A DNA stretch of 9,307 nucleotides. Origin: an uncultured Brevibacterium sp. GTDB taxonomy: Bacteria > Actinomycetota > Actinomycetes > Actinomycetales > Brevibacteriaceae. Below the pieces are notes generated by a model. That model did no database searches, had not been told where the DNA came from, and saw only the letters and a list, made by a program, of their open reading frames with translations. A program made the position numbers and the translations under genes. Every line of letters begins with the position of its first letter. The first letter of the stretch is position 1. The stretch is from assembly GCA_902489185.1 (NCBI GenBank), contig CABTZC010000057.1, positions 1 to 9,307 on the forward strand. The letters run 5' to 3'. Below, piece after piece: positions 1 to 5,430 of this stretch.

Positions 1-169
1 CGACTGCTCCGACTGAAAACACACCTGCGAGCAAAGAAAACGGCAACCGGTAAAAAGAGAACATGAAAGAGAGCGCGCACAGGGCCAAAAACGTGTAGCC
101 CAAGCGCCTGCGTTTCTTCTCAGCTTGTCCGATTGTGCTGTTGTCGGTGGTTTCATTCTTGGGAGGCAT
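1..169 (-). CDS. Small putative membrane protein, N-terminal part only
   Basis: I read this frame directly from the minus strand. It opens with ATG at 169 (a GTG lies immediately upstream in frame, at 172-170) and stays open to the window edge, giving 56 residues. The first 23 residues are hydrophilic, with a basic cluster KKRRR at 19-23. They are followed by a hydrophobic stretch at about residues 25-40 (LGYTFLALCALSFMFSFY region) and another beginning near 45 (LLAGVFSVGAV). That is the pattern of an inner-membrane protein with a cytoplasmic N-terminus, positive-inside. No SD site is visible upstream. The gene diverges from purN, and the two start codons are only about 60 nt apart. I do not recognise the family; the C-terminus lies outside the window, so no function can be given. 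Confidence 0.6.
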   Translation of the reverse strand, partial: MPPKNETTDNSTIGQAEKKRRRLGYTFLALCALSFMFSFYRLPFSLLAGVFSVGAV

Positions 170-217
170 CACGTGTCTAAGTGTGGCACACGAACACAAG
201 TGACGAACCACAAGGCT

Positions 218-223
218 TAGAAT
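218..223 (+). promoter_or_regulatory. -10 element of purN, placing a leaderless start
   Basis: The hexamer TAGAAT ends exactly six bases before the GTG at 230, so transcription would begin at or next to the start codon. No SD sequence precedes the GTG. This arrangement is the known signature of leaderless actinobacterial mRNAs. No good -35 box is visible, which is common for such promoters. A short perfect inverted repeat, GTGTG-G-CACAC, lies upstream at 181-191 in the region shared with the divergent gene and could be an operator, but it is too short to trust. Confidence 0.55.
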
Positions 224-229
224 GGCGTC

Positions 230-844
230 GTGCGTATTCTTCTGTTGGCTTCTGGTTCAGGGACTCTAACCCAGGCAGTCTTAGATGCTGCTGGTCCATA
301 CAGTGTCGTTGCAGTGGGTTCAGATCTTCCTGACGCCCCGGTTTTGGTCCGTGCCCAACAGGCTGGCGTGGACACCTTTAGTGTTGACTTTGGCTCATAC
401 GCTGATCGTTCAGAGTGGAACCGGGCGCTTGCTGAAGCTGTTGCCGGCTATCAGCCGGACTGGATCGTGTCAGCCGGGCTTATGAGGATTCTGGGTCCAG
501 AGTTTGTCTCACGCTTTGCAGGGAAGATTATCAATACCCACCCTGCCCTTCTGCCTAGTTTTCCCGGAGCGCACGCTGTGCGCGACGCCTTAGCTCATGG
601 AGTCCACGTGACGGGTACGACCATCCACCTCATTGATGAGGGCGTTGACACTGGGCCCATCATTCGCCAATTCCCCATTGACATCCGTTCGACGGATACA
701 GAAGAAACTCTTCACGAAAGAATTAAAGAAGTCGAAAGAGTGCAACTTGTGCAACTTCTGTCTGACCTAGCGACGCACACGTTGTCCCTCAACGGTCGCC
801 GCGTCACTCTCACACCAGTAGAAAGCGAGTCCTCACGTGTCTGA
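230..844 (+). CDS. purN: Phosphoribosylglycinamide formyltransferase (GART, PurN type)
   Basis: This cytoplasmic enzyme transfers the formyl group of 10-formyl-THF to glycinamide ribonucleotide, the third step of de novo purine synthesis. The 204-residue product has the usual length. The N-terminal phosphate-binding loop is ASGSGT (residues 7-12). The catalytic trio is present: N102 and H104 in IINTHPALLP, and D140 in IDEGVDTGPI, corresponding to N106, H108 and D144 of the E. coli enzyme. The GTG start at 230 is chosen because the family's N-terminus (xRILLLASGSG) begins there and a -10 hexamer sits six bases upstream. The ATG at 222 is out of frame. Its last 8 nt overlap the start of purH, so the two genes are surely co-transcribed and probably translationally coupled. 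Confidence 0.96.
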   Translation: MRILLLASGSGTLTQAVLDAAGPYSVVAVGSDLPDAPVLVRAQQAGVDTFSVDFGSYADRSEWNRALAEAVAGYQPDWIVSAGLMRILGPEFVSRFAGKIINTHPALLPSFPGAHAVRDALAHGVHVTGTTIHLIDEGVDTGPIIRQFPIDIRSTDTEETLHERIKEVERVQLVQLLSDLATHTLSLNGRRVTLTPVESESSRV

Positions 845-2369
845 ACAACGCCCCATTCGTCGCGCTCTCATCAGTGTTTATGACAAGAGCGGTTTAGAAG
901 AGTTCGCCCAGAGCTTGGCTTCTGCCGGAGTTGATATCGTTTCGACTGGCTCCACCGCATCGAAGATCGCGCAAGCAGGCGTCAAGGTCACCAAAGTAGA
1001 GGAGCTCACCAATTTCCCTGAGTGCCTAGATGGGCGTGTAAAAACGCTTCATCCACGTGTTCACGCGGGGATCCTCGCTGATACGCGAAACCCCGACCAC
1101 ATGGCGCAATTGGCAGATCTGAATATCGAGGCGTTTGATCTGGTTGTCGTGAACCTCTACCCGTTCAGCGAAACTGTGGCTTCCGGTGCGGGGTATGACG
1201 ACTGCATTGAAAAGATCGATATTGGTGGCCCTTCCATGGTGCGTGCAGCGGCGAAGAATCATGCGTCCGTAGCGATTGTTGTTGACCCGGCCGACTACAC
1301 GGCTGCAGTAGCGGCGGCACAGGGCGACGGTTTCACGCAGGAGGAGCGCACAGCTCTTGCAGCCAAAGCGTTTGCCCACACCGCTACATATGACACCGCG
1401 GTTGCTTCTTGGTTTGCTTCGCACAGTGATGCGCCGGAGTTCTTTGGCGCCACCGGGCAATTAAAGTCCAGCCTCCGATATGGAGAGAACCCGCACCAGT
1501 CAGCTCGCGTGTATGTCACTGGTGGGGGACTGGCATCTGCCAAACAGTTGCATGGAAAAGAAATGTCGTACAACAACTACCAAGACACGGATGCTGCTGT
1601 TCGCACAGCCTACGACTTTGATGATCCTGCTGTGGCAATCATCAAGCATGCTAATCCATGTGGTGTCGCGGTAGGTTCCACCATTGAAGAGGCGCACATG
1701 CGTGCTCATGACTGTGACTCGGTTTCGGCTTTCGGCGGTGTGATAGCCACCAACCGGCCGGTGACTGTGGCGCTTGCTGAACAGATTGCCCCCATTTTCA
1801 CCGAGGTGGTTGCAGCGCCATCTTTCGAAGAAGGCGCCGCTGAGGTACTTCAGAAAAAGAAGAACATCCGGTTGTTGGAATTGGGTGACGTGACGTTTGC
1901 TTCCACAGAGTTCCGCTCAATCAGTGGCGGGATTCTGGTGCAAGAGCGTGACGTCTACCAGGCCGAGGGTGACAACCCGAATAACTGGACGCTGGCTACT
2001 GGAGAACCTGCAGACGAGGCGACGCTCGCTGACCTGGTGTTTGCGTGGCGTGCAGTTAGGTCGGTGAAATCCAACGCAATTTTGCTGGCAAAAGACGGCG
2101 CTTCGGTTGGAATCGGAATGGGTCAAGTCAACCGCGTGGACTCCGCGCGTCTGGCCGTCACCCGTGCCGGTGAAGAACGGGCGCACGGGTCTGTTGCGGC
2201 GTCCGACGCTTTCTTTCCGTTTGCAGACGGTCTCGAAGTGCTCGTCGAGGCCGGGGTTCGTGCGGTGGTGCAACCGGGCGGGTCAATTCGCGACGAAGAA
2301 GTGATCGAGGCTGCACGCAAGGCAGGGCTGACACTCTATTTGACGGGTACTCGCCATTTCTTCCACTAA
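837..2369 (+). CDS. purH: Bifunctional AICAR transformylase / IMP cyclohydrolase
   Basis: PurH catalyses the last two steps of IMP synthesis: formylation of AICAR by 10-formyl-THF, then ring closure to IMP. The 510-residue product has both domains. The N-terminal MGS-like cyclohydrolase domain (about 1-145) carries SVYDKSGL (13-20), STGST (36-40), DGRVKTLHPRVHAG (65-78) and GGPSMVRAAAKN (130-141). The AICAR transformylase domain fills the rest, with LRYGENPHQ (213-221) and the catalytic Lys-His pair K270-H271 in IIKHANPCG. The C-terminus closes with the conserved GTRHFFH. Translation starts at a GTG inside the end of purN (8-nt overlap) with only a weak purine-rich stretch upstream, consistent with coupling to purN termination. 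No key residue is missing. Confidence 0.97.
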   Translation: MSEQRPIRRALISVYDKSGLEEFAQSLASAGVDIVSTGSTASKIAQAGVKVTKVEELTNFPECLDGRVKTLHPRVHAGILADTRNPDHMAQLADLNIEAFDLVVVNLYPFSETVASGAGYDDCIEKIDIGGPSMVRAAAKNHASVAIVVDPADYTAAVAAAQGDGFTQEERTALAAKAFAHTATYDTAVASWFASHSDAPEFFGATGQLKSSLRYGENPHQSARVYVTGGGLASAKQLHGKEMSYNNYQDTDAAVRTAYDFDDPAVAIIKHANPCGVAVGSTIEEAHMRAHDCDSVSAFGGVIATNRPVTVALAEQIAPIFTEVVAAPSFEEGAAEVLQKKKNIRLLELGDVTFASTEFRSISGGILVQERDVYQAEGDNPNNWTLATGEPADEATLADLVFAWRAVRSVKSNAILLAKDGASVGIGMGQVNRVDSARLAVTRAGEERAHGSVAASDAFFPFADGLEVLVEAGVRAVVQPGGSIRDEEVIEAARKAGLTLYLTGTRHFFH

Positions 2370-2427
2370 CAACCCCAAGGTTAAACGGCGAGGTAAAGGG
2401 CGCGGGCCGATTTCCAAACGATGGATC

Positions 2428-2697
2428 GTGTGGAAGCGTCGGTTTTCTCACCCAACGGGGCGTGATTGGGTTCTGCTCGTGACGTTGCTGTGGATCCTTA
2501 TGGCCTGCGCTTTGGCGTTTGTCAGTGTTCTTTACACAGCAATCGCTTTAGCGGTTTGCCTGGTTGGTTTAGCGTTTGTTCGCCTGAGTCCGCGGAGTTC
2601 ATGGTGGGTCAATCGCAGTATGATCGCTGACGTCACCACCTTGATGATTCTGGCTGGCTTAATCTTGACTCTCGCACTTACAGTCCCCGGCGTATAG
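2428..2697 (+). CDS. DUF3017-like small membrane protein, start uncertain
   Basis: From the GTG at 2428 the product has 89 residues: a basic N-terminus (WKRRF), then hydrophobic segments at about 14-34, 36-52 and 67-87, separated by a loop with SPRSSWW. It looks like a three-helix inner-membrane protein. Small DUF3017 proteins in this purine/folate (purH-folD) neighbourhood are known in actinobacteria, so I assign that family tentatively from context and topology; the function is unknown. The start is doubtful. No SD precedes the GTG, and the frame stays open upstream to a stop at 2341-2343. That upstream stretch encodes a Lys/Arg-rich peptide (KVKRRGKGRG) that looks like real protein, but it contains no in-frame ATG, GTG or TTG. 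ATT codons at 2356 (inside the end of purH) or 2410 are possible rare starts. Probably co-transcribed with purNH. Confidence 0.7.
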   Translation: MWKRRFSHPTGRDWVLLVTLLWILMACALAFVSVLYTAIALAVCLVGLAFVRLSPRSSWWVNRSMIADVTTLMILAGLILTLALTVPGV

Positions 2698-2762
2698 AGC
2701 AATTTGTCCGCCTAGCTGGACACTCGTCTGCGTACGAAAGTGAATGTGCTGACGTGGGCTGG

Positions 2763-2768
2763 GACAAT
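2763..2768 (+). promoter_or_regulatory. Possible -10 element of the CoA-transferase gene
   Basis: GACAAT ends six bases before the ATG at 2775, the same spacing as the purN -10, and no convincing SD is present in this upstream region. It matches the TATAAT consensus at only four of six positions. A leaderless start is therefore suggested but not established. The 77-nt gap to the previous gene also holds a weak 5-bp inverted repeat (2705-2709 with 2718-2722) without a T-tract. Confidence 0.3.
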
Positions 2769-2774
2769 TGATAT

Positions 2775-3893
2775 ATGTCACATTCACCGTTTTCTGGCGT
2801 CACAATCGTAGATTTTTCACGAGTGCTTGCCGGTCCCTATGCGACCGCGATGTTTGCCGACCTAGGTGCCGAAGTCATCAAGATTGAGATTCCTGGGGTG
2901 GGAGACGACGCTCGACACTTGGGTCCTTTTAAAGACGGAGAGAGCGTTTACTTCTCCGGTCTCAACCGCGGCAAAAAGTCCGTTGAGATTGACCTGAAGT
3001 CCGACGAAGACCGGGCTCGACTGGACACCCTCTTGGAGCGTGCCGACGTTGTGGTTGAGAATTTCCGTCCCGGCGTGGCTCACAAACTCGGTATCTCGGC
3101 TGAGCAGTTGCGCGCGAAGCGCCCTGAGCTGGTGTACGCGTCCATCTCTGGGTACGGGCAGGCCGGTAGCTTCGCCAAGAGCCCGGCATACGACACTGTG
3201 GTCCAGGCGCGTAGCGGTCTCATGGCCGCTACTGGAACGGTCGAAAGCGGACCTACCCGAGTAGGGGAGTCGATTGCCGACGTCGCTGCAGGTAACCTCG
3301 CGGCCTTTGGGATCGCATCTGCGCTGTTCAAGCAGAAGGTCACTGGCGAAGGAAGCCACGTCGATATTCCCATGTACGACGTGCTCGTTTCGATGCAGCC
3401 AACTAACGTGGCGGTGTACGACTCAACGGGTGAAGCGCCGGTGCCTTCAGGAAACGCCCACCCCGTCACGGCACCTTTCGACACGTACCGTGTCTCTGAC
3501 GGGCTCATTGTCATTGCGGTTGCAAACGACCGTCTGTATGCTCACCTTGCTGACACGCTCGGGCGGCCACAGCTCGCAACCGACGAACGTTTCCTCACCG
3601 ACCCCAAGCGGAAAGCGAACGAAGAGGAACTCCGCGCCGAAATCGAGGAAGCTCTCAAATCCCACACTGTGGATTCGGCCCTGGAACTCCTCGGTGCGAA
3701 CGGAATCCCGTGCTCAGCGGTACTGGACTTGAAGCAGAGCCTCGAGTCCGACCTCGGCCGGGAACGTGACCTCATCCGCACTGACGAGCGTTTAGGGCAC
3801 CGCTACGCGGGCCACCCACTGTTATTTGATGGCGAGCGACCAGTCGCTGAGCTGCCAGTTCCCCGTCTGGGCGAACACAACGACGAAATTTAG
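2775..3893 (+). CDS. Family III CoA-transferase (CaiB/BaiF type)
   Basis: Family III CoA-transferases move CoA from an acyl-CoA donor to a free carboxylic acid through an aspartyl-CoA thioester. The 372-residue product shows the family's N-terminal signature, VLAGPYATAMFADLGAEVIKIE (17-38), then NRGKKSVEIDL (64-74), VVENFRPG (93-100) and the YASISGYGQ region (121-129). The catalytic aspartate is D169 in SIADVAAGN, at the same number as the nucleophile Asp169 of formyl-CoA transferase. It is somewhat shorter than formyl-CoA transferase or CaiB, mainly in the C-terminal half, but ends naturally. The stop codon overlaps the SD of the downstream acyl-CoA dehydrogenase, so the two form an operon. 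Substrate and donor (formyl-, succinyl-, carnitinyl-, aryl-CoA or other) cannot be read from sequence. The name 'formyl-CoA transferase' would be unsafe because no oxalyl-CoA decarboxylase is adjacent. Confidence 0.93.
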   Translation: MSHSPFSGVTIVDFSRVLAGPYATAMFADLGAEVIKIEIPGVGDDARHLGPFKDGESVYFSGLNRGKKSVEIDLKSDEDRARLDTLLERADVVVENFRPGVAHKLGISAEQLRAKRPELVYASISGYGQAGSFAKSPAYDTVVQARSGLMAATGTVESGPTRVGESIADVAAGNLAAFGIASALFKQKVTGEGSHVDIPMYDVLVSMQPTNVAVYDSTGEAPVPSGNAHPVTAPFDTYRVSDGLIVIAVANDRLYAHLADTLGRPQLATDERFLTDPKRKANEEELRAEIEEALKSHTVDSALELLGANGIPCSAVLDLKQSLESDLGRERDLIRTDERLGHRYAGHPLLFDGERPVAELPVPRLGEHNDEI

Positions 3894-3897
3894 GAGG
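3892..3897 (+). promoter_or_regulatory. Shine-Dalgarno AGGAGG of the acyl-CoA dehydrogenase gene
   Basis: A perfect AGGAGG overlaps the TAG stop of the CoA-transferase gene and lies six bases before the ATG at 3904. It fixes the start there, rather than at ATG codons further upstream in the same open frame, and indicates coupled translation of the pair. Confidence 0.85.
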
Positions 3898-3903
3898 AAG
3901 CAC

Positions 3904-5037
3904 ATGTTTGGTGTATCTGACGACGAAAAGATGCTCATCGAAGCCGTCGAGGAGCTATCGAACGAAGTTCTGGAACCCCAGGCCGCGAAAACCGACGAAA
4001 CCGAAGAGATTCCTCACGACGTCATCAAGGCGCTCGCGAACATGGGAGTCATGGGACTCAACCTGCCAGAAGAGTTCGGTGGCCCAGGAATCAGCTCTGT
4101 CGCGATGACCCACATGGTCGCTGCAATAGCTGGCGGATGTGGTTCGACCGCATCAATCGTCACCGCGCACTACTTGGCCACAGACTCTGTGCTGATTGGC
4201 GGAACGGACGAACAGAAGAACGCCTACCTGCCACGCGCTGCCAGTGGCGAAGTCATTGGTGCATTTGGTCTCACCGAGCCGGGTGCAGGCTCTAACCCAG
4301 CCGAAATGAGCACAAAAGCAGTGCGCACCGACAGCGGATGGCACCTCAAGGGAACCAAGCACTTCATCACGAACGCTGGGTTCGCTGACTTTGTCGTCGT
4401 GTACGCCATTACCGACCCCGAAGCCGGTCACCGCGGAATCTCGGCCTTCTTGGTTGACACCGCTAAGGTCGAAGGCATTGTGGTCGGTGGCCACGAAAAG
4501 ACCATGGGATTGCGCGGATCACCCGTGTATGAAATCTCGTTCGACTGTGAACTGCCCGCAGACGCTCTTCTGGGTGAAGAAGGTCAGGGTTTCAAGACGG
4601 CCATGAAGGTCCTGGACCGAGGTCGTATCGAAGTTGCCGCGATGAGTATCGGTATTTCGCGCAAGGCAATGGAGCACGCTGTTGCATGGTCCAAGACTCG
4701 CCACATCAATGGCAAGCCCATTGCGGCTTTGCAAGCGATCGCTTTCAAACTTGCTGACATCTACGCGCGCTACCAGCAGGCGTTCCTCGTCACCATGGAC
4801 GCCGCGCACTCACGTGACACGGGTGAAGACTTCACCATCAAGTCGGCAACCGCAAAGCTGGTGGCATCCGAAGCCGCTGCGTTCATCACGGACGAAGCTC
4901 TGCAGATCCACGGTGGTTACGGCTTCACCAGGGACTTCCCGCTCGAGCGCTATGCCCGTGACGTGCGTATCTTCCGGATTTACGAGGGCTCCTCAGAGAT
5001 TCAGCGCACCATCATTGGGCGCCAGCTCACACGCTAG
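3904..5037 (+). CDS. Acyl-CoA dehydrogenase (FAD-dependent)
   Basis: This enzyme introduces an alpha,beta double bond into an acyl-CoA and passes electrons to electron-transfer flavoprotein. The 377-residue product has normal length. The N-terminal helical domain (about 1-115) is followed by the first family signature, FGLTEPGAGS (121-130), and the beta domain with FITNAG (154-159) and MGLRGSP (201-207). The C-terminal helical domain carries QIHGGYGF (334-341) and the catalytic base E361 in IYEGSSEIQR, the position used by short-, medium- and butyryl-CoA dehydrogenases rather than the isovaleryl/long-chain position. The start is fixed by the strong SD at 3892-3897. No ETF, thiolase or hydratase gene is nearby, so chain specificity is open. 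Pairing with the CoA-transferase suggests that the acid is first loaded onto CoA and then desaturated. Confidence 0.94.
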   Translation: MFGVSDDEKMLIEAVEELSNEVLEPQAAKTDETEEIPHDVIKALANMGVMGLNLPEEFGGPGISSVAMTHMVAAIAGGCGSTASIVTAHYLATDSVLIGGTDEQKNAYLPRAASGEVIGAFGLTEPGAGSNPAEMSTKAVRTDSGWHLKGTKHFITNAGFADFVVVYAITDPEAGHRGISAFLVDTAKVEGIVVGGHEKTMGLRGSPVYEISFDCELPADALLGEEGQGFKTAMKVLDRGRIEVAAMSIGISRKAMEHAVAWSKTRHINGKPIAALQAIAFKLADIYARYQQAFLVTMDAAHSRDTGEDFTIKSATAKLVASEAAAFITDEALQIHGGYGFTRDFPLERYARDVRIFRIYEGSSEIQRTIIGRQLTR

Positions 5038-5051
5038 CTGAAGGAACGGCG

Positions 5052-5092
5052 AAGAAAACCTGAACGTCACGTGAAAATCACAAGGTTTTCTT
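5052..5092 (+). terminator. AT-rich hairpin after the acyl-CoA operon
   Basis: Ten-base arms AAGAAAACCT (5052-5061) and AGGTTTTCTT (5083-5092) pair perfectly about 15 nt after the dehydrogenase stop codon. The 21-nt loop contains the palindrome TCACGTGA (5067-5074) and a small nested GTGA/TCAC stem. The T-rich run lies within the 3' arm rather than after it, and the stem is poor in GC, so it is an imperfect intrinsic terminator. It could instead protect the mRNA 3' end. Confidence 0.5.
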
Positions 5093-5128
5093 ATCGCGTG
5101 GTTGTTTCGCACGCTACTCGATGGAAAC

Positions 5129-5166
5129 GTTAGTGACAGGTTGCTGATCGCAACTGTCCACGTAAC
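5129..5166 (+). promoter_or_regulatory. Bulged stem-loop in the leader of the antitoxin-like gene
   Basis: The left arm (5129-5144) and right arm (5150-5166) form 15 base pairs around the loop TGATC (5145-5149). The pairing blocks are GTTA/TAAC, GTG/CAC, ACAG/CTGT and TTGC/GCAA, interrupted by single unpaired bases G5140, C5158 and G5162. It ends three bases before the SD (5170-5175) of the next gene. There is no T-tract after it, so it is not a terminator. It could be an mRNA leader element that controls ribosome access or stability, or, as DNA, an operator dyad. No start site or -10 box upstream can be identified with confidence. Confidence 0.5.
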
Positions 5167-5169
5167 ACG

Positions 5170-5175
5170 AGGAGG
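5170..5175 (+). promoter_or_regulatory. Shine-Dalgarno AGGAGG of the antitoxin-like gene
   Basis: A perfect AGGAGG sits four bases before the ATG at 5180. It decides the start in favour of the 60-residue protein over a longer reading from an ATG at 5102, which has no SD and would run through the leader hairpin. Confidence 0.85.
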
Positions 5176-5179
5176 ACTA

Positions 5180-5362
5180 ATGGGACTCGGAGACTTCGCA
5201 AACAAGGCAAAAGACGCAGTGAACAGCGAACAGGCTGAAGGCGTTACCGACGACGCACTCAACAAGGGTGCTGACTTCGCTAACGACAAGACCGGCGGCA
5301 AGTTCGAAGACCAGGTTAACCAGGGTCGCGACGCTGCTGACGGCCAGCTCGGAAACGAGTAA
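5180..5362 (+). CDS. Small MT0933/Rv0909-type antitoxin-like protein
   Basis: The 60-residue protein is acidic and hydrophilic, rich in Asp, Gly, Ala and Asn, with no membrane segment or cysteine. It begins MGLGDFANKAKDAV, has a middle segment DDALNKGADFANDKTGGKF, and ends with a Gln/Asp-rich stretch. The pattern (D.A.KAKD, then GADFANDKTGGKF..QV) matches my memory of the actinobacterial antitoxin-like family of M. tuberculosis Rv0909/MT0933; CsbD-like stress proteins are a less likely alternative. Rv0909 is paired with the START/SRPBCC-fold protein Rv0910, but no such partner is adjacent here: the next gene is convergent pcrA. It is therefore an orphan member, and a toxin-neutralising role is only inferred from the family name. 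A strong SD and a structured leader suggest high or regulated expression. Confidence 0.8.
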   Translation: MGLGDFANKAKDAVNSEQAEGVTDDALNKGADFANDKTGGKFEDQVNQGRDAADGQLGNE

Positions 5363-5375
5363 GAACACTCGTAAT

Positions 5376-5415
5376 AACACAAGGGGCGGGAGCACATGCT
5401 CCCGCCCCTTGTGTT
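5376..5415. terminator. Strong bidirectional terminator between convergent genes
   Basis: Arms AACACAAGGGGCGGGAGCA (5376-5394) and its exact reverse complement (5397-5415) pair over 19 positions, though the innermost pairs must open to form the loop. On the plus strand it is followed by TTTTG; on the minus strand by TTATT. It lies 13 nt after the small plus-strand gene and 15 nt beyond the end of pcrA, so it can stop transcripts from both sides. Confidence 0.93.
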
Positions 5416-5430
5416 TTGTGTCTGGAGTCC

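Noticed and set aside
169..178. Ten-base repeat TCACGTGTCT shared with 833-842
   Set aside because: CACGTG-containing words recur throughout the window, including within coding sequence, so the match is most likely chance.
2705..2722. TGTCC/GGACA inverted repeat as a terminator for the purine operon
   Set aside because: Only five pairs, an 8-nt loop and no following T-tract; too weak to call.
3826..3903. Upstream ATG codons in the acyl-CoA dehydrogenase frame
   Set aside because: They lie inside the CoA-transferase gene without an SD, while a perfect AGGAGG precedes the ATG at 3904, where the family's N-terminus begins.
5104..5128. GTTT-N15-GGAAAC (also arms GTTTC/GAAAC) as a stress sigma-factor promoter for the antitoxin-like gene
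   Set aside because: The downstream box matches the GGGTAT-like consensus at only three of six positions, and short arms with a 15-nt gap arise easily by chance.
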